From contig NZ_CP050137.1 of the NCBI RefSeq assembly GCF_013344685.1, forward strand, positions 620,001-684,000: a stretch of DNA of 64,000 bases, in the 5' to 3' direction. The notes beneath the pieces were generated by a model, which worked only from the letters and a program-made list of their open reading frames with translations, made no database searches and was not told the DNA's origin. Below, in pieces: positions 25,103-33,575 of the stretch. The translations under genes and the position numbers were made by a program. This stretch comes from Sphingomonas sp. CL5.1. GTDB taxonomy: Bacteria > Pseudomonadota > Alphaproteobacteria > Sphingomonadales > Sphingomonadaceae. Numbering within the stretch: the first letter of the stretch is position 1; the number at the start of each line of letters is the position of its first letter.

Positions 25103-25687
25103 ATGAACGACGACGAGGTGCTGGCCGAGTTCCGCGCGGCGGACGCGCTGCTCGAAGGGCATTTCATCCTCTCCTCCGGGCTGCGCAGCCCGCGCTACCT
25201 GCAATGCGCGCGCGTGCTGATGGACCCGCGACGCGGCGCGCGGCTGGCGGAGGCGCTCGCCGCGCGCATCCCGGCGGCGCTGCGCGCGCGGATCGGCGCG
25301 GTCGTCTCGCCGGCGATGGGCGGGGTGATCGCCGGGCATGAGATGGCGCGCGCGCTGGGCGTCGAGGCGATGTTCGTCGAGCGGCCGGCCGGCACGTTCG
25401 AGCTGCGGCGCGGCTTCCGCCTCGCGCCGGGACAGGAGGTGCTGATGATGGAGGACGTCGTCACCACCGGCCTGTCCAGCCGCGAGGCGATCAAGGCGAT
25501 CGAGGCGGCGGGCGGCAAGGTGATCGCGGGCGCGGCGCTGGTCGATCGCTCGAACGGGACGGCGGACCTCGGCGTGCCGTTCTTCCCGCTGATCCGGCTC
25601 GACGTGCCGACCTATGCGGCTGACGCGCTGCCGCCGGCGCTGGCCGCGATCCCCGCGATCAAGCCGGGCAGCAGGGCGGCGGCGTGA
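25103..25687 (+). CDS. pyrE: Orotate phosphoribosyltransferase
   Basis: A 194-residue type I phosphoribosyltransferase that makes orotidine 5'-monophosphate from orotate and PRPP. The PRPP loop [13 protein letters not shown] is at about residues 113-125, with the earlier S-S-G-L-R-S-P-R-Y and [15 protein letters not shown] segments typical of the alphaproteobacterial form. It is divergent from ctaC, with 188 nt between. Its TGA overlaps the pdxJ GTG, so it heads the pyrE-pdxJ-acpS-lepB run. Confidence 0.94.
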   Translation: MNDDEVLAEFRAADALLEGHFILSSGLRSPRYLQCARVLMDPRRGARLAEALAARIPAALRARIGAVVSPAMGGVIAGHEMARALGVEAMFVERPAGTFELRRGFRLAPGQEVLMMEDVVTTGLSSREAIKAIEAAGGKVIAGAALVDRSNGTADLGVPFFPLIRLDVPTYAADALPPALAAIPAIKPGSRAAA

Positions 25688-26412
25688 GCGCCCGCCTGCG
25701 CCTCGGCGTCAACATCGATCACGTCGCGACCGTGCGCAACGCGCGCGGCGGCGCGGCGCCCGATCCGGTGCGCGCGGCGCTGCTCGCGGCGCGGGCGGGG
25801 GCGGACGGCATCACCGCGCACCTGCGCGAGGATCGCCGCCACATCACCGACGACGATATCGCGCGGCTCTCCGCCGACCTCTCGATCCCGCTCAATCTGG
25901 AGATGGCGGCGACCGGCGAGATGCTGGCAATCGCGCTGCGCCACCGCCCGCACGCCGCCTGCATCGTGCCGGAGAAGCGCGCCGAGCGGACGACCGAGGG
26001 CGGGCTGGACGCCGCCGGGCAATTCGATCACCTCGCGCCGATGGTGCGCGAGCTGGGCGCGGCGGGGGTGCGCGTCTCGCTGTTCATCGAGCCGGACGCG
26101 CGGCAAATCGAGGCGGCGGTGCGGCTCGCCGCGCCGGTGGTGGAGCTGCACACCGGCCGCTACGCCGAGCTGGCCGGCGAGGCGCGCACGGCGGAGCTGC
26201 GCCGGCTGACCGACGCGGCGGCGCTGGCGGCGAAGAACGGCATCGAGGTCCATGCCGGCCACGGCCTCACCTATGACAATGTCATCCCGGTCGCCGCGAT
26301 CCCGCAGGTCCGCGAGCTGAACATCGGCCATTTCCTGATCGGCGAGGCGATCTTCGTCGGGCTGGCGGAGAGCGTCCGGCGGATGCGCGAGCTGATGGAC
26401 GCGGCGCGGTGA
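25684..26412 (+). CDS. pdxJ: Pyridoxine 5'-phosphate synthase
   Basis: A 242-residue TIM-barrel enzyme that closes the ring of vitamin B6 (pyridoxine 5'-phosphate) from 1-deoxyxylulose 5-phosphate and amino-acetone phosphate. Motifs seen: [16 protein letters not shown] at the N-terminus, [37 protein letters not shown] and [11 protein letters not shown] at the C-terminus. It starts with GTG in a 4-nt overlap with pyrE. Confidence 0.97.
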   Translation: MSARLRLGVNIDHVATVRNARGGAAPDPVRAALLAARAGADGITAHLREDRRHITDDDIARLSADLSIPLNLEMAATGEMLAIALRHRPHAACIVPEKRAERTTEGGLDAAGQFDHLAPMVRELGAAGVRVSLFIEPDARQIEAAVRLAAPVVELHTGRYAELAGEARTAELRRLTDAAALAAKNGIEVHAGHGLTYDNVIPVAAIPQVRELNIGHFLIGEAIFVGLAESVRRMRELMDAAR

Positions 26413-26455
26413 CGTTTTCCTTGATCGGCCGCACCACGTCAGCGGACCGACCGGC

Positions 26456-26860
26456 ATGATCGTCGGCCTCGGCTCGGACCTGTGCAATATCGAGCGCATC
26501 CAGTCCTCGCTCGAACGGTTCGGCGAGCGGTTCGAGCAACGCGTGTTCACCGATATCGAGCGCGCCAAGGCGGCGAAGCGCCCCTTCACCCGCGCCGGCA
26601 CCTATGCCAAGCGGTTCGCCGCCAAGGAGGCTTTCTCCAAGGCGGTCGGAACCGGATTCAAGCGCGGCGTGTTCATGCGCGACATCGGGGTGGTCAACGC
26701 AGCCTCGGGCGCACCGACGCTGGCCCTCGAAGGCGGCGCGAAAGCGAGGCTTGACGCGATGATCCCGGAGGGCCACGTCGCCCGCATCCACCTGACCCTC
26801 ACCGACGATCACCCCTGGGCACAGGCGTTCGTGATCATCGAGGCGGTCCCAGCAGAGTGA
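26456..26860 (+). CDS. acpS: Holo-[acyl-carrier-protein] synthase
   Basis: A 134-residue phosphopantetheinyl transferase that activates acyl carrier protein using coenzyme A. It has [12 protein letters not shown] with the metal-binding Asp at the N-terminus and [14 protein letters not shown] near residue 60 with the second acidic ligand, and ends with [11 protein letters not shown]. Start is the ATG at 26456. It lies 4 nt before lepB; pdxJ-acpS-lepB is a common alphaproteobacterial order. Confidence 0.96.
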   Translation: MIVGLGSDLCNIERIQSSLERFGERFEQRVFTDIERAKAAKRPFTRAGTYAKRFAAKEAFSKAVGTGFKRGVFMRDIGVVNAASGAPTLALEGGAKARLDAMIPEGHVARIHLTLTDDHPWAQAFVIIEAVPAE

Positions 26861-26864
26861 TTTC

Positions 26865-27809
26865 ATGGCCGAGGAGCTGGCATTGACGAGCGAACCGCCG
26901 GCCGCGGAGGAGGCCGCCCCCCGTCGCGGAGTCGACTGGCGCGGCGAGCTGCGCGGCATGTTCTGGCTGATCCTCGCGGTGCTGGGCTTCCACAGCTTCA
27001 TCGCCAAGCCCTTCTACATCCCCAGCGAATCGATGCTGCCGGGGCTGGAGGTGGGCGACCGGCTGGTCGTCTCCAAATATGCCTATGGCTGGTCGTTCGT
27101 GTCGCCGACCATCCCCGATCCGGTGGCGATCTTCGACAGCCTCGTGCTGCACAAGCCGGAGGATAGCTGGTCGGTGCAGCTTCCCTTCATCAAGGGCCGG
27201 CTGTGGGGCAAGATGCCGGAGCGCGGCGACGTGGTGATCGTCACCCCGCCGGGCCAGTCGAGCGATTACATCAAGCGCGTCATCGGCCTGCCCGGCGACA
27301 CGCTGGAGGTGCGCGGCGGCGTGGTGATCCTGAACGGCAAGCCGGTCGCGCGCAGCGCCATCCACTATCGCGACCTGCCGGTGGACGCCAACGCCACCTG
27401 CGACCCGACGCAATATCCCGGCGCGCGCGTCACGCTGCCGAACGGCACCACCGTCTGCCGGCTGCCGATCGTCACGGAGACGCTGCCCAACGGCCGCCGC
27501 TACGACACGGTCGATCTGGAGCCGGACAGCCCCGGCGATTATTACCACGCCGGCAGCCCGATCACGATCCCCGCCGGCCATGTCTTCCTGATGGGCGACA
27601 ACCGCGACCGTTCCGCCGACAGCCGCTTCGCGCTCGGCGGGTTCGAGCGCGGGCTGGGCGGGCCGGTGCCGTGGGAGAATCTGGGCGGGCGCGCGGAGTT
27701 CATCACCTTCTCGGTCGACGGCAACGCCACGCTCAATCCGCTGACCTGGTGGCATGCGCTGCGCCCCGGCCGCGCCGGCACCTCGCTCCATCCGGAGCAG
27801 GTGCGGTGA
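26865..27809 (+). CDS. lepB: Signal peptidase I
   Basis: A 314-residue inner-membrane serine protease that removes signal peptides from secreted proteins. After one membrane helix (about residues 32-50) come the Ser nucleophile in I-P-S-E-S-M-L-P near residue 56, the general-base Lys in Y-I-K-R-V-I-G-L-P-G-D near 135, and the conserved G-D-N-R-D-R-S-A-D-S-R-F block near 245. The single N-terminal helix is of the short alphaproteobacterial form. Its TGA overlaps the GTG of the transporter gene. Confidence 0.96.
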   Translation: MAEELALTSEPPAAEEAAPRRGVDWRGELRGMFWLILAVLGFHSFIAKPFYIPSESMLPGLEVGDRLVVSKYAYGWSFVSPTIPDPVAIFDSLVLHKPEDSWSVQLPFIKGRLWGKMPERGDVVIVTPPGQSSDYIKRVIGLPGDTLEVRGGVVILNGKPVARSAIHYRDLPVDANATCDPTQYPGARVTLPNGTTVCRLPIVTETLPNGRRYDTVDLEPDSPGDYYHAGSPITIPAGHVFLMGDNRDRSADSRFALGGFERGLGGPVPWENLGGRAEFITFSVDGNATLNPLTWWHALRPGRAGTSLHPEQVR

Positions 27810-28882
27810 GCGCGTCGCGGGTGGAGGTCGTCGCCGGCGCCAGCCCGCACGAGGTCCGCAACCCCGAGACGCGCCGCGAGATCCGCCGCGCCGCCGTGTG
27901 GCTCGGCATGGCCTCGGCGATCGCGCTGGTCGTGCTGCTGATCCAGCCGCTGCTCATCATCTTCGCCGGGCTGGTGTTCGCCGCGCTGCTCGATGGCGGC
28001 GTCCGGCTGCTGGGCCGCGTGCTGCCGATCGCGCGCGGCTTGCGGCTGCTGATCGTCTGCCTGCTGACGATCGCCTTCCTCGTCGCGACCTTCTACATCG
28101 CCGGGGTCCAGATCGCCGATCAGGTGACGCAGCTCCGCTCCACCGTGGAGGTGCAGGGGATGCGCTTCGCGAGCTGGCTCTCCGCGCAGGGGCTGGTGCC
28201 CGGCGCGAACGACGTCTCCAGCATGGCGCGCGAGGCGCTGTCGTCGGTCGGGCGGCTCACCTCATGGGTCGGCACCGCGTTCGGCGCGCTGACCACGATG
28301 TTCATGATCATGGTGATCGGCCTGTTCGTGGCGATGGACCCCAAGGTCTATGATCGCGGGCTGCAATGGATGGTGCCGGAGGACAATCGCCGCGAATTCG
28401 CCATCACCGTGCAGGAGATGGGCAAGACGATGCGCCGGCTGCTCGCCGGGCGGCTGGTCGGCATGGCGGCGGAGGGCGTGTTCGTCGGCGTCGCGCTGGC
28501 GATCGCCGGGGTGCCGATGGCGCTGATCCTCGGCATCCTGACCGGGATGCTCGCCTTCATCCCCAATATCGGCGCGTTCATCTCCGGCGCGCTGACCATC
28601 GCGGTGGGCTTTTCGGCCGGGCTGCACACCGGCTTCGCGGCGATCGGCATCTATGTCGCGGTGCAATTGTTCGACGGCTACGTCATCATCCCGATGGTCG
28701 CCAAGCGCGCGGTGGACCTGCCGCCGGCGCTGACGCTCAGCGCGCAGATCCTCGCCAGCGCGCTGTTCGGCATCCTCGGCCTCGCGCTCGCCGATCCGAT
28801 GACCGTGCTCATCAAGACCGCGATGGAGCGCCGCTCCGAGCACGTCGAGGACGAGGACGCCGCCGCGATGGACACGCCATGA
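27806..28882 (+). CDS. AI-2E family transporter (PF01594-type)
   Basis: A 358-residue polytopic membrane protein of the AI-2 exporter superfamily. The profile shows paired hydrophobic helices at the N-terminus, a long soluble amphipathic segment in the middle (about residues 100-170), then the conserved P-N-I-G-A-F-I-S-G and F-D-G-Y-V-I-I-P-M-V-A-K-R-A-V-D-L-P-P motifs. Members export autoinducer-2 or act as Na+/H+ antiporters; which one applies here cannot be decided. It starts with GTG at 27806 overlapping lepB, and its stop overlaps maiA. Confidence 0.87.
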   Translation: MSASRVEVVAGASPHEVRNPETRREIRRAAVWLGMASAIALVVLLIQPLLIIFAGLVFAALLDGGVRLLGRVLPIARGLRLLIVCLLTIAFLVATFYIAGVQIADQVTQLRSTVEVQGMRFASWLSAQGLVPGANDVSSMAREALSSVGRLTSWVGTAFGALTTMFMIMVIGLFVAMDPKVYDRGLQWMVPEDNRREFAITVQEMGKTMRRLLAGRLVGMAAEGVFVGVALAIAGVPMALILGILTGMLAFIPNIGAFISGALTIAVGFSAGLHTGFAAIGIYVAVQLFDGYVIIPMVAKRAVDLPPALTLSAQILASALFGILGLALADPMTVLIKTAMERRSEHVEDEDAAAMDTP

Positions 28883-29508
28883 AGATCACGCTGCATGACT
28901 ATTGGCGCTCGTCGGCCGCCTATCGCGTCCGCATCTGCCTCAATCTCAAGCAGGTCCCGCACGACACCGTGGCGGTCAACCTGCTGGAGGGCGCGCAATC
29001 CGCCGCCGCGAACCGCGCGATCAACCCGCAGGGCCTCGTGCCGACCCTGGTGGTGGACGGCCGCGCCTTCACGCAGAGCCTCGCGATCATCGACTGGCTC
29101 GACGCGCGCTTCCCCGAACCGCCGCTGCTGTCGGGCGATCCCTTCGTCCGCGCCGACCAGCTCGCCCGCGCGCTGGTGATCGCCGCCGACATCCACCCGA
29201 TCGACAACCTGCGCGTGCTCAAGCGGCTCGAATCGCAATTCGGCGCGGATCAGGCGGCCACGGCCGCCTGGTATGCGCACTGGATCGTCGAGGGGCTGGA
29301 CGCGCTGGAGCGGATGGCGGGGGAAGGCCCGTTCCTGGGCGGCGATGCTCCCGATATCTCCGACGTGTGCCTTGTCCCGCAGCTCGCCAACGCGCGGCGC
29401 TTCAAGGTGCCGCTCGACCCGTGGCCGCGCCTTCGGGCGGCGGAAGCGGCGTGTCAGGCGCTGCCGGCGTTCCAGGCCGCCGCGCCGGAACAGGTGCGCC
29501 CGGCATGA
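28879..29508 (+). CDS. maiA: Maleylacetoacetate isomerase (zeta-class GST)
   Basis: A 209-residue zeta glutathione S-transferase. The signature S-S-A-A-Y-R-V-R-I-C-L-N-L-K at residues 10-23 marks the zeta class, with N-P-Q-G-L-V-P-T-L-V at about 52 for the glutathione site and I-H-P-I-D-N-L-R-V-L in the C-terminal domain. In tyrosine catabolism it isomerises maleylacetoacetate to fumarylacetoacetate; no other gene of that pathway is in view. It overlaps the transporter stop by 4 nt. Its last 107 nt overlap the 3' end of the convergent glycosyltransferase gene. Confidence 0.9.
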   Translation: MKITLHDYWRSSAAYRVRICLNLKQVPHDTVAVNLLEGAQSAAANRAINPQGLVPTLVVDGRAFTQSLAIIDWLDARFPEPPLLSGDPFVRADQLARALVIAADIHPIDNLRVLKRLESQFGADQAATAAWYAHWIVEGLDALERMAGEGPFLGGDAPDISDVCLVPQLANARRFKVPLDPWPRLRAAEAACQALPAFQAAAPEQVRPA

Positions 29509-30553
29509 GCGAATCGAACAGCGCCAGATAGCGCGGCACCGAATCCACGCCCGGCGGCGGCACCGGCACCGGGCGTGCGGCGGCCGGACCGAGCCATGCG
29601 TCGAGCGCCGCGACCAGCGCATCCCCGTCATGCGTCGGCACGATCGTGCCGAGCGCCGGCGCGGAGACGATCTCCGCCACCGCCGGCGATGAATCGGTGG
29701 TGACGACGGGCGTCCCGACCGACAGCGCCTCGCGCAAGACGCCCGGCACGCCTTCGTAATCGGAGGTCAGCGCCAGCACCGCGGCGGCGCGCATCGCCAG
29801 CAGCGGATCGGCGGCATGGCCGGGTAGGCGCAGGTCCACGCCGAGCGAGGCGGCGCGCGCCGCGATCGCCTCGCGCTCCTCGCCCTCGCCGAGGATGACG
29901 AGCGGCAGGCGCTCCGCGAGGCGCGGCATCGCGTCGAGCAGCCGGTCCCAGCGTTTCTGCCGCACCAGCCGGCCGACGCCGAGGATGTAGCGCGGCGGCA
30001 GGCTGGGCGGCGCTGACCCCGGCAGCGGCAGCGCGGGCGGATTGGGGATGACCGGCACGCGCCCGGCGTCGATTCGCGTCGTCTCGATCACGTCGCGCGC
30101 GCTCGCCTCGCTCATCGCGACGATGCGGTCGAGGAACCACGGATGGGCGCGCAGCCATGCCGCATGGCCCCGCGCGACCAGCGGCGGATAGTCCCCGCGC
30201 CGCATCGCGTTCGATACCTTGCCGACGATCGGCGGGCACGCGCGGCCGAGCCGCAGCCGCGTCCACAAGGCGATGCCGGTGTAATAGGAACCGGCGCAGA
30301 AGATCACGTCCGGCCGCGTTTCCCGCACGATACGCGGCACCGCGAACAGCGCGCGATACGTCCTCCCGCCCAGCGGCACCACCTCCAGCCCCGGCGGAAT
30401 CTCGGCGGCGAGCGGCCCGTCGGCATCGCCGATCGCCAGCGTGACGCGCCGCCCCGCCTCGATCCACCCGCGCGCGAGCCGGAGCTGGGCACGCTCCACC
30501 CCGCCGCCTTCCAGCGTTTCGGCATAGGTAAAAATGTGTTTCGCGCGGTCCAT
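29402..30553 (-). CDS. Glycosyltransferase family 4 protein
   Basis: A 383-residue GT-B glycosyltransferase. The N-terminal domain has L-E-G-G-G-V-E-R-A-Q-L-R-L-A-R-G-W, typical of GT4 acceptor domains; the C-terminal domain has L-G-V-G-R-L-V-R-Q-K-R-W-D-R-L and the nucleotide-sugar E-x7-E pattern in S-D-Y-E-G-V-P-G-V-L-R-E-A. The last 40 or so residues are Pro/Ala-rich, outside the fold, and encoded within the overlap with maiA. The ATG at 30553 is preferred; an upstream in-frame start would add an unusual Cys-rich leader. It probably builds a surface polysaccharide. Confidence 0.85.
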   Translation of the reverse strand: MDRAKHIFTYAETLEGGGVERAQLRLARGWIEAGRRVTLAIGDADGPLAAEIPPGLEVVPLGGRTYRALFAVPRIVRETRPDVIFCAGSYYTGIALWTRLRLGRACPPIVGKVSNAMRRGDYPPLVARGHAAWLRAHPWFLDRIVAMSEASARDVIETTRIDAGRVPVIPNPPALPLPGSAPPSLPPRYILGVGRLVRQKRWDRLLDAMPRLAERLPLVILGEGEEREAIAARAASLGVDLRLPGHAADPLLAMRAAAVLALTSDYEGVPGVLREALSVGTPVVTTDSSPAVAEIVSAPALGTIVPTHDGDALVAALDAWLGPAAARPVPVPPPGVDSVPRYLALFDSLMPGAPVPARRPGTPAAPDTPLPPPEGAATGRAAP

Positions 30554-30622
30554 CTTGCACCCTGCCATGCAACAGCCCAGATTCGCCCACAAGATTCCAC
30601 AATCAGCCGCGAATGGGCCTAC

Positions 30623-30886
30623 GGACCAAACTCACTCAGGACAACGCCGTGACGGAGCGGATTTTGGCGTCAGGCAAGGAGCAAGGAGGGAGCGATGCTC
30701 GAGCATCGTGATCGACGCGCGACGCCGCATGACGCCAAAAGCCGCCCGCCGCGAAGCGGTCGCCCGGAGAAGCCGGCTGGACGGCATCGCTTGCTTGCGC
30801 GTAGCCACCGCTACGCGGCTGCGCTACGCTTCTTGCCAGCCGGCTTCTCCGGGCGATCACGACGTTGTCCTGAGTGAGTTTGGTCC
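30623..30886. mobile_element. 264-bp MITE-like element with 30-bp terminal inverted repeats
   Basis: The ends 30623-30652 and 30857-30886 are inverted copies matching at 29 of 30 positions; each outer end begins GGACCAAACTCACTCAGG. Inside are further inverted repeats: 11 bp at 30662-30672 with 30730-30740 (TTTTGGCGTCA), a 16-bp palindrome at 30693-30708 (CGATGCTCGAGCATCG), and a perfect 20-bp pair at 30761-30780 with 30836-30855. There is no transposase gene. A target-site duplication is not evident. It fills most of the gap between two divergent glycan genes. Confidence 0.75.
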
Positions 30887-30944
30887 CTGTGCCCTGAATC
30901 GGGCGAACCGAAAGACAGCCTTGCCCGCCGGAGCCCCGCCCGAG

Positions 30945-31883
30945 ATGCCCGCTACCGCCCTTGCGCCCGATCCGATCGTCGAACTCGCCGGGCTGGAGCC
31001 GGTGGAGACGATCAGGCGGCGCTGGCCGATGATCCTCGGCGGGCTGGTGACGCTGGCGATGATCGTCAGCCTCGGTTACGAGCTGCTCGGCTCCGGGCTG
31101 GCCGGGCTGCATCGCACCGTGCCGGCAAGCCCGTGGTTCTACCTTTGCTTCGCGGCGCTCTATTTCACCTTCCCGGTCGGCGACGTGCTGATCTTCCGCT
31201 ATCTGTGGCGGATTCCGTGGCTCGGCGGGTTCATCGCGCTCAACAAGAAGCGGATCGCCAACGACGTGGTGCTGGGCTATTCGGGCGAAGCCTATTTCTA
31301 CGCCTGGGCGCGCGCCAGGTCGCACATGATCGCCGCCCCGTTCGGCGCGGTGAAGGACGTGGGCATCCTTTCCGGTATCGCCGGCAATTGCGCGACGATC
31401 CTGCTCTGCGCCATCGCGCTGCCGCTCGGCTACCAGCTCATCCCGCCGCATATCCTGAAGGCGGTGGCGTGGTCCGGCGGCGTCACATTGTTCATCTCGG
31501 TGGCGATCGTCGCCTTCTCCAAGCGGGTCTTCTCGCTGCCGCGCCGGCAATTGTGGGCGATCTTCGCCATCCACGTCACGCGCATCGCGATCGGCTCGGT
31601 GCTGCTGGCCCTGTGCTGGCATTTCGCCATGCCGGACGTTTCGGTGGGCATGTGGCTGTTCCTTTCCGCCGGCCGGCTGCTCGTCTCGCGCCTGCCGTTC
31701 CTGCCGAACAAGGACCTGCTGTTCGCCAATTTCGCGATCATCATCATCGGGCAGGACCAGGCCCTGTCCGAGATGATCGCCTTCACCGCCGCATTCACCC
31801 TTCTCGTCCACGTCGTCGTCATCGCGGTGATCGGCGCCGGGACCGCACTCGCAAAGGCCCGCGAATGGTACGCTGCCGCCTGA
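30945..31883 (+). CDS. Polytopic membrane protein of unknown function in glycan cluster
   Basis: A 312-residue protein with about eight hydrophobic segments spread over its length and a cytoplasmic-looking loop L-N-K-K-R-I-A-N-D-V-V-L-G-Y-S-G-E-A-Y-F-Y-A-W-A-R-A-R. The pattern is reminiscent of flippase-like proteins of the lysylphosphatidylglycerol-synthase membrane-domain type, but I cannot assign it firmly. It is followed by the DUF2141 gene, which begins 19 nt inside it, and by a glycosyltransferase, so a part in surface-glycan or lipid export is plausible. Start is the ATG at 30945, about 60 nt after the repeat element. Confidence 0.7.
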   Translation: MPATALAPDPIVELAGLEPVETIRRRWPMILGGLVTLAMIVSLGYELLGSGLAGLHRTVPASPWFYLCFAALYFTFPVGDVLIFRYLWRIPWLGGFIALNKKRIANDVVLGYSGEAYFYAWARARSHMIAAPFGAVKDVGILSGIAGNCATILLCAIALPLGYQLIPPHILKAVAWSGGVTLFISVAIVAFSKRVFSLPRRQLWAIFAIHVTRIAIGSVLLALCWHFAMPDVSVGMWLFLSAGRLLVSRLPFLPNKDLLFANFAIIIIGQDQALSEMIAFTAAFTLLVHVVVIAVIGAGTALAKAREWYAAA

Positions 31884-32386
31884 TCCCGTTCGTCGCGGCG
31901 CTCCTCCCGTTGCTCGCGCCGCTGGCCGCCGCCGCGCAGCCGGTCGGCGAGACCGACGCCTGCGTCAACGGCCCCGGCATCCGCGCCGAGATCGTCGGCA
32001 TGAAGGACCGCCAGGGTTCGCTGAAGCTGGAGCTTTTCCCGGCGACGGAGCAGGATTTCCTCCGCGACGACCATGACTTGCTGGCCGAAGGCAAGGTGTT
32101 CCGCCGCGTCTGGGTCGCCACGCCGCACACCGGCCCGGTGGTGATGTGCATCCGCGTGCCGCATCCCGGCAGCTATGCGATCCTGTTCACCCACGACCGC
32201 GACGGGAAGAACAAGTTCAACTTCTGGACCGACGGCGCCGGCGTGCCGGGCAACCAGAAGCTCGGCCGGTCGCGCCCGAAGCTCGCCAACGCGCTGGTCA
32301 ACGTCGGCAACGGCGTGACGACGGTGGTGATCCGCGCGCAATATCTCCACGGCTTCCCGCCCGCTTTCGGCCCGGTGGGCGAATAG
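31865..32386 (+). CDS. DUF2141 exported protein
   Basis: A 173-residue protein with a clear signal peptide (about residues 1-24, ending L-A-A-A-A-Q-P) and a beta-sandwich DUF2141 body: G-S-L-K-L-E-L-F-P-A-T, V-V-M-C-I-R-V-P-H-P-G-S-Y-A-I-L-F-T-H-D-R-D-G-K-N-K and a closing G-N-G-V-T-T-V-V-I-R. The molecular role of the family is unknown; members are periplasmic or extracellular. It overlaps the membrane-protein gene by 19 nt and ends 1 nt before the next glycosyltransferase start. Confidence 0.87.
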   Translation: MVRCRLIPFVAALLPLLAPLAAAAQPVGETDACVNGPGIRAEIVGMKDRQGSLKLELFPATEQDFLRDDHDLLAEGKVFRRVWVATPHTGPVVMCIRVPHPGSYAILFTHDRDGKNKFNFWTDGAGVPGNQKLGRSRPKLANALVNVGNGVTTVVIRAQYLHGFPPAFGPVGE

Positions 32387-32387
32387 G

Positions 32388-33575
32388 ATGCGCATCGTCG
32401 ACGTGAACGAGATCTACTCGCCCACCGGCGGGGGCGTGCGCACCTATATCGACCGCAAGATCGGCATCATGGCCGATCTGGGGCATGAGCTGATCGTGCT
32501 CGCCTGCGGCAAGGAGGAGCGGATCGAGGATCGCCCCGGCGGCGGCCGCATCCATTACGTGAAGTCGCCGCCGATCCCGTTCGACAAGAATTACGGCCTG
32601 TTCTGGGACCGCGACGCGATCACGCGCCTGCTCGACCATTACGACCCGGACGTGGTGGAGAATTGTAGCCCGTGGAAGCCGGCGTGGTTCGTCGGCGACT
32701 GGCAGGGCCGCGCGCTCAAATCCTATTTCATGCACAACGACAACATGGCCGCCTATGCCCAGCGCTGGTTCGAGGGCGTGGCGAGCGCGGAGCGGGTGGA
32801 GCGCGCCTTCGCCTGGTACACGCGCTACATGGCGCGCTTCCTCGACAAATACGATTGCGTCGTCACCAACGGGCCGGCGTTGCAGAAGCGGCTGACGGCG
32901 CGCGGCCTCAGGATCGACGCGGCCTTCCCGCTGGGGATCGAGCGGCAGCATTTCTCGCCGCGCTTCCGCGACGAGCGGCTGCGCCGCGCGCTGCTCGCGC
33001 AATGCGGGCTGCCGGAGGACGGGCTGCTGCTGTTCGGCGTCGGCCGCCATCATCGCGAGAAGCGCTGGGACATGGTCATCGACGCGGTGGAGCGCGCGGG
33101 CGCGCACCTGCCGGTCGGGCTGATCCTGATCGGCCACGGCAGCCAGACCCCGGCGCTGGAGCGGCGCGCGGCGGGCAGCCCGCACATCCGCCTGTTCAAG
33201 CCGGTCTATGACCGCGAGCGGCTCGCCAGCATCATGGCCAGCGCCGACGCCTGCATCCACGGCTGCGAGATAGAGACGTTCGGGCTGGTCGTGTCGGAGG
33301 CGCTGGCCTCGGGCGCGCCGCTGATCGTGCCGGACGAGGGCGGCGCGGCGGAAGTCGCCCGGCCCGCTTTCGCCGAAACCTATGCGGCGGGGGATGCCAA
33401 GGCCTGCGCCGCGGCGATCCGCCGCCTCGCCGGGCGCGACCAGCGCATCCTGCGCCGCGCCGCGACGGTCGCCGCCGGGCAGGTGGTCGACGACCGTCAG
33501 CACGCGCAGGCGCTGGTCGATTATTATGCGGCGCGGATCGCGCGCCGCGACGGCGCTCAGCGCAAGTCGGCGTAG
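32388..33575 (+). CDS. Glycosyltransferase family 4 protein
   Basis: A 395-residue GT-B enzyme. N-terminal S-P-T-G-G-G-V-R-T-Y-I-D-R-K is the acceptor-domain glycine loop; the C-terminal domain has G-V-G-R-H-H-R-E-K-R-W-D-M-V-I, D-A-C-I-H-G-C-E-I-E-T-F-G-L-V-V-S-E-A-L-A-S-G (the E-x7-E donor motif) and P-D-E-G-G-A-A-E-V. It transfers a sugar from a nucleotide donor; the acceptor is unknown. It is the third gene of the plus-strand run 30945-33575 and overlaps the convergent deacetylase gene by 19 nt at the 3' ends. Confidence 0.9.
   Translation: MRIVDVNEIYSPTGGGVRTYIDRKIGIMADLGHELIVLACGKEERIEDRPGGGRIHYVKSPPIPFDKNYGLFWDRDAITRLLDHYDPDVVENCSPWKPAWFVGDWQGRALKSYFMHNDNMAAYAQRWFEGVASAERVERAFAWYTRYMARFLDKYDCVVTNGPALQKRLTARGLRIDAAFPLGIERQHFSPRFRDERLRRALLAQCGLPEDGLLLFGVGRHHREKRWDMVIDAVERAGAHLPVGLILIGHGSQTPALERRAAGSPHIRLFKPVYDRERLASIMASADACIHGCEIETFGLVVSEALASGAPLIVPDEGGAAEVARPAFAETYAAGDAKACAAAIRRLAGRDQRILRRAATVAAGQVVDDRQHAQALVDYYAARIARRDGAQRKSA

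Noticed and set aside
22101..25106. A 1001-codon open frame on the plus strand, opposite ctaD and ctaC
   Set aside because: It is antisense to two unmistakable oxidase genes; its His/Arg/Asp-rich, low-complexity translation is what GC-rich complementary strands give.
30534..30944. An upstream extension of the membrane-protein frame through the inverted-repeat element
   Set aside because: It translates the repeat element and has no family-like sequence; the ATG at 30945 fits the first polar and membrane segments.
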